Positions 14,980 through 21,750 of a stretch of DNA of 21,750 nucleotides are shown here, one piece after another. The notes beneath the pieces were generated by a model. It worked only from the letters and a program-made list of their open reading frames with translations, did no database searches and was not told the origin of the DNA. Source of the stretch: HGM04593 sp045646845 (GTDB lineage Bacteria > Bacteroidota > Bacteroidia > Bacteroidales > Bacteroidaceae); contig JAZRLO010000018.1 of the NCBI GenBank assembly GCA_045646845.1, forward strand, positions 1 to 21,750, given 5' to 3'. The position numbers and the translations under genes were made by a program. Each line of letters begins with the position of its first letter. Within the stretch, counting starts at the first letter, position 1.

Positions 14980-15020
14980 TTGTTTATTACGGTTGCGATG
15001 ACTAATTTGCAACCGTAATA
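14980..15020 (+). promoter_or_regulatory. Candidate promoter with embedded palindromic operator, SIMPL gene
   Basis: TTG (14980-14982), 20 bases, then TAATTTG (15003-15009), a near match to the Bacteroidetes -33/-7 arrangement. A perfect 12-bp inverted repeat, TATTACGGTTGC (14985-14996) and GCAACCGTAATA (15009-15020), lies between and over these elements, as expected of a dimeric repressor site. It could equally form a 12-bp-stem hairpin ending the AraC transcript, but there is no good T-tract after it. Confidence 0.5.
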
Positions 15021-15041
15021 TTCATATTAAAGGAGACTATC

Positions 15042-15770
15042 ATGAGAACAAGAACTATCTTGTCGGCATTGGCAGTTGCAACAATACTGTTTACACTCCC
15101 GGCAAAAAGCACAGCACAGAATATAATGCAACCTAAAATTGACGTATCTACTACGGTAACACGTGAGGTTACTCCCGACGAGTTGTACCTTTCAATAACG
15201 ATAAACGAAAAGGACTACAAAGGCAAGAAAAGCCTGGAGGAGATGCAGAAGACAATGATAGATGTGCTCAAGGCAAACAAGATTGACACAAAGGAATGCC
15301 TGAGCCTCAATTACATGGGCAGCGACATAAGCTACACCACATTCCTGAAGAACATGAAGTTGAAAAGCGAAGCTCAATACATGCTCAAGCTCTACGATGC
15401 GGTCACTATGCAGAAAATAATCGCAGAGCTCGAAGAGAAACAGATATCGAACATGAAACTCATAAAAATCAAATACACAAAGGAGGAGGAGTTGAAAATG
15501 GAACTGGCGGTAGAGGCCATGCAAAAGGCGAAGGCCGAAGCAATAGTCCTGGCAGGAGCCATAGAACAGGAGGTTGGAAAAGCACTGAATATCGACTATT
15601 ATATGAGCCGTGAATCAGACCTGCCCGTAATGCGCAAGTCACTCGCAAACGAAGATGCTTTTTCTTCATTCTGCTCTATTGACGAAGCAGTTGTCCAGCC
15701 TGAGCCGCAGTTCAATATCGGCAAAATAGCATACAACTTCAGGGTTAATGTAAAGTTTGAGCTGAAATAA
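15042..15770 (+). CDS. Secreted SIMPL-domain protein (DUF541)
   Basis: 242 residues with a signal peptide (hydrophobic core ILSALAVATILFTLPA, cleavage near STAQ-N). The mature part begins PKIDVSTTVTREVTPDELYLSITI, the entry strand of the SIMPL/DUF541 fold. It continues through a helical segment with KSLEEMQKTMIDVLKANKI and KMELAVEAMQKAKAEAIVLAGAIEQEVGKALNI, typical of the family, and ends in a strand with FRVNVKFELK. The start is set by AAAGGAG seven to eight bases upstream, one of the few good Shine-Dalgarno matches in the window. It is probably periplasmic or attached to the envelope; family members have been linked to envelope stress but the biochemical role is not established. A terminator follows (15795-15836). 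Confidence 0.88.
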   Translation: MRTRTILSALAVATILFTLPAKSTAQNIMQPKIDVSTTVTREVTPDELYLSITINEKDYKGKKSLEEMQKTMIDVLKANKIDTKECLSLNYMGSDISYTTFLKNMKLKSEAQYMLKLYDAVTMQKIIAELEEKQISNMKLIKIKYTKEEELKMELAVEAMQKAKAEAIVLAGAIEQEVGKALNIDYYMSRESDLPVMRKSLANEDAFSSFCSIDEAVVQPEPQFNIGKIAYNFRVNVKFELK

Positions 15771-15794
15771 GGCAGACCTTATAAACATTGGAAG

Positions 15795-15836
15795 CAAGTG
15801 TAGTGTTATCAATCGGTAACCCCACACTTGTTTTTT
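15795..15836 (+). terminator. Intrinsic terminator of the SIMPL gene abutting the DoxX start
   Basis: CAAGTGT (15795-15801) pairs with ACACTTG (15824-15830), with an inner GTTA/TAAC stem, followed by six T (15831-15836). The next base begins the DoxX ATG, so the terminator occupies the place of the DoxX ribosome-binding site. Confidence 0.7.
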
Positions 15837-16265
15837 ATGAACAGAACATTAAGATTCCTTTTTCCGGGAACTCCAAAGGAGAGTTTCCCCTCTTTGTTGA
15901 TTCTTGCATTGCGAATAGCGTTCGGTCTTCTGTTTCTGAGACACGGAATAGAAAAAACCATTGCATTCGATGAGTTAATCACCTCGTTTCCCGACCCATT
16001 AGGAGTGGGCAAAACCCTCTCGCTGTCTCTTGTAATATTCGCAGAATTGTTCTGCTCCATCGCTGTCATTATCGGTGCCCTTTTCAGGATATGCCTGATA
16101 CCAATGATGTTTACAATGATAATTGCTGTATTCGTAATACACGGTAATGACGCTTTCGCCATAAAAGAGACGGCACTTATGTACCTGATGCTATTCATAA
16201 TACTTTTTGTATCAGGAGCAGGACGCTTCTCTGTCGATGCAATGATAAGAAAAGCAATGATATAA
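15837..16265 (+). CDS. DoxX-family integral membrane protein
   Basis: From the ATG at 15837 the protein has 142 residues; a TTG at 15828 is in frame but lies inside the terminator stem. It has four hydrophobic segments: around LLILALRIAFGLLFLRHG, LSLVIFAELFCSIAVIIGALF, LIPMMFTMIIAVFVIHG and ALMYLMLFIILFVSGAGRFSVD. The R-x-x-x-G-x-x-x-x-x-H-G start and the final GAGRFSVD are DoxX/SURF4-like hallmarks. Family members are small membrane proteins loosely associated with redox or thiol stress; no specific reaction is established. Its start codon directly follows a terminator T-tract and lacks a ribosome-binding site, so expression probably depends on read-through of the SIMPL transcript or on leaderless initiation. 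Confidence 0.85.
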   Translation: MNRTLRFLFPGTPKESFPSLLILALRIAFGLLFLRHGIEKTIAFDELITSFPDPLGVGKTLSLSLVIFAELFCSIAVIIGALFRICLIPMMFTMIIAVFVIHGNDAFAIKETALMYLMLFIILFVSGAGRFSVDAMIRKAMI

Positions 16266-16300
16266 AATAAACGGTCAGGCAAAGCCCGACCGTTTATTTT
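16264..16300. terminator. Bidirectional terminator between DoxX and sialidase genes
   Basis: AAAATAAACGGTC (16264-16276) and GACCGTTTATTTT (16288-16300) are a perfect 13-bp inverted repeat with an inner GGC/GCC pair and AAA loop. The A-rich and T-rich outer arms give a T-tract on either strand. It overlaps the DoxX stop and lies 20 bases past the convergent sialidase stop. Confidence 0.9.
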
Positions 16301-16320
16301 ATAATTCAACAGTTTCTGAA

Positions 16321-19300
16321 TCAATACACAAGCACCTTTTTGCCTTCAGAGGTCACATAGATACCACGTACAGGCTTCTCAACAAGGTTACCCTTGAGGT
16401 CGTAGAACTTAACATTTCCGTCACCGGTCACAACGCCCTCGATAGATGTAGTCTCACCCTTCTGCAATGCAATTGAAGAGGCCGAAACATCAGATGTGTA
16501 ATATGCAGTATTTGCATCGATGCTGCCCGATGTTGCCGCACGTTTGATAAAGTTGCTGCCTGTAAGACGATACACATTGGAACCGTTCACGCTCTGGCTC
16601 TTCAACACGCCACCGAGCTTATTTTCACCGACAGGCTCAACAGCCTCGCCACCAACGCCAATCACATAAGTGCCGGCCTCGGCCGCAAGCACTACAGGAA
16701 CACCTGCTGCAACGACACCGCTACCATATTCGGTCAAAGGAGCAACCACTGCACCGTCAACCTCCTGAGCCGCACCGGCTGTATATGCTACTACACCGGC
16801 AGGTATTGTCATCTCGAAAGGCATGCACACCGCAGCATATCCGTTAATTTCCATTGCAAACTCATCAACAGGCTCAATGTACCACAATGATGCCTCGGCA
16901 TTGTTTGTCCAGGGCACAAGGCGCAAGTTGTCACCAGCAAGGTGAAGTCCTGTGTTGCTACCTGTCTTGTTCTGGCAGATGATAGAACTCAGACCTGTTG
17001 TTGTGCTCTCAATCTTCCACTTACCGGCAGCTGCGTTGTCGGTTGTCACAACAGGCTGTGTCTCATTTGCACCGAGAGGTCCCAGCATATACTGGTAGTT
17101 GCCGTTGTAAAGATAGTACTCCTTGTCGTTGCCTGTAGGCAGGAACGAGAACAGCTGATTCGCATTGTTTACATTTGATTTGGCTGTTGACACGCGGCTT
17201 GCCTCGGGGTTCAGGTAGAGTGTTGCATTGCTGCGTGCCGAGTTGCGTATGCGGTACCATTTGCCGGCCTCAACCTCAAGACGTGGGAGGTTGGCAATAG
17301 CTGCGTTGACAGCCTCATATGCAGCGTATGATGGAGTTGCCTTGTATGCTTCGATGAGCTCAGCCACGGCATCAAGAGATTTGCCGTCAACCGAACCTAC
17401 ATATACAGGAGCCTCAGTGTCGAACCCGGCAATCTTTGCGTCGATGCCTGCTGCAACAATGGCATGTTTGTCAACATCTGCGTCAAAAACATACGCACTG
17501 TCTGTGATATACTCAATGCTGTAGTTCTTGTAAACGATAGTGTAACCGCCACCGCTTGTGCCGTATGTATCCTCCTCGTAAAGGAAACCTATGTTGTTGT
17601 CGTGCTGCAGTGTCATTGTAGAGTATGCACCTGCAACATAGCTCGACTGGTGACGACCATCCCAATCGGCTGCAATTGCATCGGGAGAGATGAAATCCTC
17701 GAGTGTCTCAAGCTCCTTATAATATATACCTACATTCGCACGGCCTGAACCGAGAGGTACCGACTGCAATGCAAGATAGACCTTCTTGTCATCGGCTGTG
17801 CGCTTTGCAGGAACAAACATAATCTCGCCGTTGGTCGAGTTGCTCACTGCAATTGTACCGTTGTTGCTTGCGTTAGAGTACTTTGCAGTGCCCCATGAGC
17901 CCTCGGCCTTCTCGCTGTCAGTGTATGAGAAGATGTTGTAGATACGTCCGCCGCTTGTACGTGAACTGATGATTACAGAACCGTCGGGGAGCTCCTCGGC
18001 CTTAGGCTCGTCACCACCGCTTGGAATTGGAGAAACCTCGCCACCGCCAAGGACTGTCCAACTCTCGCCGAAGTTATCACTGTAGAGTACAAAGTTTACA
18101 TGTGTGCCGTTAACATTCTTCACAAGAACAGCGCAGTAGATACGGTAGTAGTCGCCTACCTTGATGTACTGGCTCTGTGAAATCTTACCCGAACCTACGA
18201 ACATTGCGCGTACAGGGCCGTGCTGTGTGTTGTCAAACTGTGCATATATGTGTTCTGAGCGGTCAACAGGAGTGCTCCATGTCTCGCCGCAGTCCTCGCT
18301 GTAGAAGTGTGCGATACCCTGGTGGTTGTTGCGCTGTCCGTTGGGGAACGACACGTTACCCGAGCAGCTTATTACAAGCACGCGGTTGCTCTCACGGTCG
18401 GCAACTATTGCAGGGTCACCGAAACCAACGTACATGTCGTTGTTCGAAGCATTGATACCGGCAGCACCCTTACCCTGGATAATGTCGAAAATCTCGCCCC
18501 ATGTCTCACCGTTGTCCTTGCTTATACGTGCACGCAGGTCGATACGACCGTTTGTTGCCATACCGATGTCGGCGCGGCTGTGGCGGTAGTCGGCAACAGC
18601 AATTATGTTACCGTTCTTTGCTGTTGCAATGGCAGGGATGCGGTAAGGGATGGCACCTGTTGTGAGGGTAGGAAATACATCGAATGCAGGCTCGGGAGTG
18701 CGGATGTCGAGCCCCATGTAAACCACGAAGTTCGAGAATGTGATACCCTTGTTTGCACCGCTCTGTGTAAAGTTTACGGTGCGTGCAGGCTCTTCAACCT
18801 CTACGTCAAGGTGCTGCACGGTAGCCGATGATGTGTAGTTGTTGCCACCGGCTGCAAGTGTGAGGGCGTAGCTGCCGTCGTTGTTTGTGTTTACAAAATC
18901 AAAACTATAGCCCTTGATTACAAGGCCCTCGGGTGCTGTGAGTGTGTATGAACAGGTTCCCGACTGGCCCGAATAGCCGGCAATGTAATCGCCTGATGTT
19001 GTCATGTTGTTGGCATTGGCCGAGAGTGAGAAGCCAGCAAGCACGCTGCTCTCCCACTTTGAGTGCCATGTACCGGCTGTATTGCTTGCTGTGAAAGCAC
19101 CAGTTGAAGCAAGAATCTCAACCGAAGTCTCGGCTGCAGTAAACACGATTGTAGAACCGGCATCGGCACCCTCGGCCCAGAAAGCAAGCTTACCAAGACC
19201 GCCGAAATCGTTCACTGCATAATTTGTGCCGTGTATGCGCATAAAGTAACCGGCAACATCGGCAATCTTATCAGATGCAGCAAAATCCCAACGACCAACA

Positions 19301-19695
19301 TAGCCCTGAGGTAAGTTTGCTGCATCCTGCATAGTTGGATATGTAGAACCTCCTGTACCACCGTAACCTTGAATGGCACTCATAGCTGTCTTTGAAGCAA
19401 GAACTTTTGTAGGACCAGCCTGCTTGTTATAAACGGCATAACCGTCTGTGCCGTTACCGACAAAGCACCAAAGCTCGTCGTCGTTGCCCTTTGGAGTTGA
19501 AACGCCAAGTGCAATATGGTCGGCACCGGCATTATCCTTAATCAGCTTTGCACCTGTTCCAATACCCATGGTGTACCATGTAGTACCCTCGGCAAACTCA
19601 CCATTTTCAATGGTAGTTACCTTGAAAGGCACCTGTGCCCACGCACTTGCCACAGCAAATAACGAAAGTAAAGAAAAAAGTAGAGATTTTCTCAT
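16321..19695 (-). CDS. Secreted exo-alpha-sialidase (GH33-like), multidomain
   Basis: 1124 residues with signal peptide 1-21 (cleavage after WAQ or AWA). Residues 25-190 form an N-terminal accessory domain resembling a ricin-like or carbohydrate-binding module, and 190-330 a second beta-rich module. The catalytic six-bladed propeller spans about 335-735: YRIP (351-354) with the first Arg of the triad, RHSRADIG (371-378) with the acid/base Asp region, three Asp boxes (SKDNGETWG 392-400, SEDCGETWS 466-474, SDNFGESWT 539-547), the Glu/Arg segment EELPDGSVIISSR near 567-579, and the probable nucleophile Tyr691 (AYSTM). A ricin-like domain follows (about 810-945). The tail ends VKFYDLKGNLVEKPVRGIYV..., like the C-terminal domains of secreted Bacteroidetes proteins; a true type IX sorting signal is not certain. 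It releases terminal sialic acids from mucin or host glycans. No nan catabolic genes adjoin it. Confidence 0.9.
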   Translation of the reverse strand: MRKSLLFSLLSLFAVASAWAQVPFKVTTIENGEFAEGTTWYTMGIGTGAKLIKDNAGADHIALGVSTPKGNDDELWCFVGNGTDGYAVYNKQAGPTKVLASKTAMSAIQGYGGTGGSTYPTMQDAANLPQGYVGRWDFAASDKIADVAGYFMRIHGTNYAVNDFGGLGKLAFWAEGADAGSTIVFTAAETSVEILASTGAFTASNTAGTWHSKWESSVLAGFSLSANANNMTTSGDYIAGYSGQSGTCSYTLTAPEGLVIKGYSFDFVNTNNDGSYALTLAAGGNNYTSSATVQHLDVEVEEPARTVNFTQSGANKGITFSNFVVYMGLDIRTPEPAFDVFPTLTTGAIPYRIPAIATAKNGNIIAVADYRHSRADIGMATNGRIDLRARISKDNGETWGEIFDIIQGKGAAGINASNNDMYVGFGDPAIVADRESNRVLVISCSGNVSFPNGQRNNHQGIAHFYSEDCGETWSTPVDRSEHIYAQFDNTQHGPVRAMFVGSGKISQSQYIKVGDYYRIYCAVLVKNVNGTHVNFVLYSDNFGESWTVLGGGEVSPIPSGGDEPKAEELPDGSVIISSRTSGGRIYNIFSYTDSEKAEGSWGTAKYSNASNNGTIAVSNSTNGEIMFVPAKRTADDKKVYLALQSVPLGSGRANVGIYYKELETLEDFISPDAIAADWDGRHQSSYVAGAYSTMTLQHDNNIGFLYEEDTYGTSGGGYTIVYKNYSIEYITDSAYVFDADVDKHAIVAAGIDAKIAGFDTEAPVYVGSVDGKSLDAVAELIEAYKATPSYAAYEAVNAAIANLPRLEVEAGKWYRIRNSARSNATLYLNPEASRVSTAKSNVNNANQLFSFLPTGNDKEYYLYNGNYQYMLGPLGANETQPVVTTDNAAAGKWKIESTTTGLSSIICQNKTGSNTGLHLAGDNLRLVPWTNNAEASLWYIEPVDEFAMEINGYAAVCMPFEMTIPAGVVAYTAGAAQEVDGAVVAPLTEYGSGVVAAGVPVVLAAEAGTYVIGVGGEAVEPVGENKLGGVLKSQSVNGSNVYRLTGSNFIKRAATSGSIDANTAYYTSDVSASSIALQKGETTSIEGVVTGDGNVKFYDLKGNLVEKPVRGIYVTSEGKKVLVY

Positions 19696-19832
19696 AAATT
19701 AAATATTAAAGTTAGTAATAATCACTTTCATTGGCCCATAAAACGGGAATTTGTTGCGAATATATTACATTTACTTTAATATTTATAATAATATTAGTTA
19801 AAACAGAGAAAGTAAAGAGCATTTCACTGAAC

Positions 19833-19859
19833 AAAAAAAGGCGAAGCTTGCGCTCCACC
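19833..19859 (-). terminator. Terminator hairpin of the tracrRNA
   Basis: An 8-bp stem (two G-U pairs) closed by a GCAA tetraloop, then seven T on the minus strand. Confidence 0.8.
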
Positions 19860-19939
19860 TTGAATGTTTTCACAACGGAATAATCCTTATTGTGATTTGC
19901 TTTTAAATTTGTACGACAAATGTATTGAACTATTCGCAA
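19833..19939 (-). ncRNA. Putative tracrRNA for the adjacent Cas9
   Basis: On the minus strand, read from about 19939 down to 19833, there is an anti-repeat-like stretch (19914-19890, complement of TTGTGATTTGC and TTTTAAATTTGTAC). Its plus-strand complement resembles the long type II-C repeats of Bacteroidetes that begin GTTGTGATTTGCTTT. Next comes AAGGATTATTCC (a short nexus-like hairpin), GTTGTGAAAACATTCA, and a terminator stem GGTGGAGC-GCAA-GCTTCGCC (19859-19840) with a GNRA loop, followed by seven T (19839-19833). The layout, size of about 107 nt, and position directly upstream of cas9 fit a tracrRNA. TAATTTG (19951-19945) is a candidate -7 element for a start near 19939. The 5' end is approximate; the repeat resemblance is from memory, and the array itself is outside the window. 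Confidence 0.8.
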
Positions 19940-19960
19940 TTCTCCAAATTATTGTTTAGA

Positions 19961-19995
19961 TTTGTGATATTCTTTATCAATTCTTTTAAATTTGT
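19961..19995 (+). promoter_or_regulatory. Candidate cas9 promoter containing a copy of the anti-repeat block
   Basis: TTTG (19961-19964), 22 bases, then TAAATTTG (19987-19994), an exact TAnnTTTG. Transcription would start at about 19999-20002, at or next to the ATG. The -7 element lies inside CTTTTAAATTTGT (19983-19995), identical to 19900-19912 in the tracrRNA anti-repeat complement; TTGTGAT (19962-19968) is also shared with 19890-19896. Confidence 0.5.
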
Positions 19996-20001
19996 TCATA
20001 C

Positions 20002-21750
20002 ATGAAACGAGTATTGGGTTTGGATTTAGGCTCATCAAGTATTGGATGGGCTGTTGTTGAGGAACACAGCAAAGAGGTAACATCTGAAAGCGGCATATCG
20101 GAGAAAGATAAAATTGTAGCCATTGGCAGTCGCATCATTCCATTGAGTACCGATGAAAACACGCAGTTCTCAAAAGGTCAGGCATTGACTAAAAATGCCG
20201 ACAGGACAAAAAGCAGAACACAGCGTAAGGGATACGACCGTTATCAACTGCGCAGAGCATTGTTATTGGAAAAACTTGCGCAATTAGGGATGTACAACGG
20301 CGAAACGCTTAAACTCTCTAAGTTGGAGTTATGGGGTTTACGTGCAAAAGCCGTACATGAACAGATATCTCTTTTGGAACTTGGACGCGTTCTATGCCAT
20401 ATCAATCAGAAACGTGGTTACCGCACAGTCAAAGCCGACTACGGTGACAAGAAGCAGGGTGCATACGTATCAAATGTACTGGAACGACACAAAGAAATCA
20501 TTGAACAGGGATTGACTATTGGAGAATTCATGTACAAAGGATTAAAAATGGACCCGGCATTCCGTTGCAAGGAGCGCATATACCCACGTATTGCCTACAT
20601 GGAAGAATTTGAGGCAATTATGTCCTGTCAAAAAGAATTCTATCCCGAAGTTCTGACCGATGAAACCATTGCACATATACGTGATTATATCATTTTCCAC
20701 CAACGTCCATTAAAATCCTGCAAGCACCTTGTGGGAAGATGTTCACTGGAAAGACATTTCAAGAATTGCAATGGGCAATTAAAAGATTGCAGCCCCAAAG
20801 TTGCTCCACGTACTTCACCGCTATTCCAAGTATGCAAAATTTGGGAGAGCATCAACAATCTTGTAATTTACAATAAGACAAATGATGTACTACACATATC
20901 ATTAGAGCAAAAACAGGCCATCTTTGCTTTCATGAACAAACACGAAAAATTGAAGGCAAATGACCTGAAAACACTACTTGGCATCAAATCCAAAGAGTGG
21001 CAATTTGGCAAAGCAGTAGGCAATGGTTTGCAAGGAAACACGACATATTGTGCCATTGAGAAAGCTCTTGCAAAACACAAAGAGTACATCCATTTGCTTA
21101 ATTTTGATTTGGTATGCGATAGCAAAGAAGTTGTAAACATTGACACTGGTGAAATTTCAAAAATAAAGGTAATATGTTCTTCTTTTGAAAAACAGCCACT
21201 CTATGAGCTGTGGCATATCCTCTACTCCATTTCAAACATTGATGAACTGCAAGAAACGCTAAAAAACAAATTCAAGATAACTGACGAAACAGTTATCGAC
21301 AATCTTTCTCAAATTGATTTTGTAAAGGCCGGTTATAGCAACAAGTCATCGCGAGCAATACGAAAGGTATTGCCATATCTGCAAGACGGAATGCAGTATT
21401 TTAATGCAAAATTAATGGCAGGCTACAACGACGTGGCACTTACAAAAGAACAGAACATGACACGTGAACTTGCCGAAAAACTATTGCCCATTAAAAAAGG
21501 TGAATTGCGCCAGCCTGTTGTTGAGAAGATACTTAACCAACTTGTCAATTTGGTGAATGCCTTGATACATGAGCACGGCCGTTTCGATGAAATTCGAGTA
21601 GAGCTTGCACGCGAGCTTAAGCAGAACAGGGAAGAACGTGAATCGGCCACCAAAGCAATGGCAAGAAATCAAAAGCAGAATGAAGAGATTGCTGAACGCA
21701 TACAAAAAGAATATGGATTGACACCCACTCGCTCACGCATACAAAAATAC
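20002..21750 (+). CDS. cas9: CRISPR-associated endonuclease Cas9, 3' end beyond window
   Basis: 583 codons are open from the ATG at 20002 to the last base. The start MKRVLGLDLGSSSIGWAVVE is RuvC-I with catalytic Asp8. The arginine-rich bridge helix is at about 64-92 (NADRTKSRTQRKGYDRYQLRR). The recognition lobe follows, including QKRGY (about 140) and a long helical region. RuvC-II is near 525-545 (FDEIRVELAREL, catalytic Glu534), followed by the charged helix leading to the HNH domain, which is cut off together with RuvC-III. Cas9 with crRNA and tracrRNA cleaves matching foreign DNA. The sequence style and phylum suggest subtype II-C; cas1, cas2 and the array should lie to the right. Base use is more AT-rich than in the phosphate block. 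No strong ribosome-binding site precedes the ATG. Confidence 0.95.
   Translation, partial: MKRVLGLDLGSSSIGWAVVEEHSKEVTSESGISEKDKIVAIGSRIIPLSTDENTQFSKGQALTKNADRTKSRTQRKGYDRYQLRRALLLEKLAQLGMYNGETLKLSKLELWGLRAKAVHEQISLLELGRVLCHINQKRGYRTVKADYGDKKQGAYVSNVLERHKEIIEQGLTIGEFMYKGLKMDPAFRCKERIYPRIAYMEEFEAIMSCQKEFYPEVLTDETIAHIRDYIIFHQRPLKSCKHLVGRCSLERHFKNCNGQLKDCSPKVAPRTSPLFQVCKIWESINNLVIYNKTNDVLHISLEQKQAIFAFMNKHEKLKANDLKTLLGIKSKEWQFGKAVGNGLQGNTTYCAIEKALAKHKEYIHLLNFDLVCDSKEVVNIDTGEISKIKVICSSFEKQPLYELWHILYSISNIDELQETLKNKFKITDETVIDNLSQIDFVKAGYSNKSSRAIRKVLPYLQDGMQYFNAKLMAGYNDVALTKEQNMTRELAEKLLPIKKGELRQPVVEKILNQLVNLVNALIHEHGRFDEIRVELARELKQNREERESATKAMARNQKQNEEIAERIQKEYGLTPTRSRIQKY

Noticed and set aside
18307..18831. 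Plus-strand frame of 174 codons opposite the sialidase
   Set aside because: It overlaps the Asp-box-bearing catalytic region of the sialidase; Cys/Val-rich shadow composition.
19580..19695. Sialidase and cas9 as one functional locus
   Set aside because: They are divergent with the tracrRNA gene and its terminator between them; nothing links their functions.
19889..20000. A CRISPR array between the sialidase and cas9
   Set aside because: Only one extended repeat-like sequence and one partial copy are present, with no regular spacer spacing; a tracrRNA anti-repeat explains the sequence better.

Overview
The window reads as a piece of a Bacteroidales chromosome (Bacteroidaceae, Prevotellaceae or Muribaculaceae level; the genus cannot be fixed from sequence alone). 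The reasons are the protein families (PiT transporters with long cytoplasmic tails, DcaP-like porin, SIMPL protein, Asp-box sialidase, large Cas9), the near absence of strong Shine-Dalgarno sequences, and several matches to the Bacteroidetes -7 element TAnnTTTG.

Layout. Positions 1-2124 (+) are an AT-rich accessory block: the 3' part of a WYL-domain regulator, a putative PD-(D/E)XK restriction-type nuclease, and a very short sigma-70-like protein that stops at the start of region 2.4. Positions 2125-2920 hold no convincing gene. They contain an orphan intrinsic terminator and a 287-bp MITE-like element (2578-2864) with 18-bp terminal inverted repeats (17/18 identical) and a 6-bp AGAAAG duplication, inserted directly beside a perfect 13-bp-stem hairpin. 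Positions 2921-3915 (-) are an oxidative-stress pair, superoxide reductase then rubrerythrin.

Positions 4249-13839 (-) look like a phosphate block. In transcription order it has a DcaP-like porin, two tandem paralogous PiT phosphate transporters, endonuclease IV, and a PhoB/PhoR-like two-component pair. Upstream of each PiT gene is a set of three GTAA-type hexamers spaced exactly 11 bp apart, the geometry expected for an OmpR/PhoB-family binding site. This suggests that the two-component pair controls the transporters.

Positions 14029-16265 (+) carry an AraC-family regulator, a secreted SIMPL-domain protein and a DoxX-family membrane protein, closed by a bidirectional terminator shared with a convergent 1124-residue secreted sialidase (16321-19695, -). 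At the right edge (20002-21750, +) is the first 583 codons of a Cas9, cut by the window end. Between the sialidase and cas9, on the minus strand, is a sequence with the features of a tracrRNA: an anti-repeat-like segment, a linker, and a GCAA-loop terminator hairpin followed by seven T. No CRISPR array lies in the window. A 13-bp block of the anti-repeat is repeated across the likely cas9 promoter, which could be a route for self-regulation.
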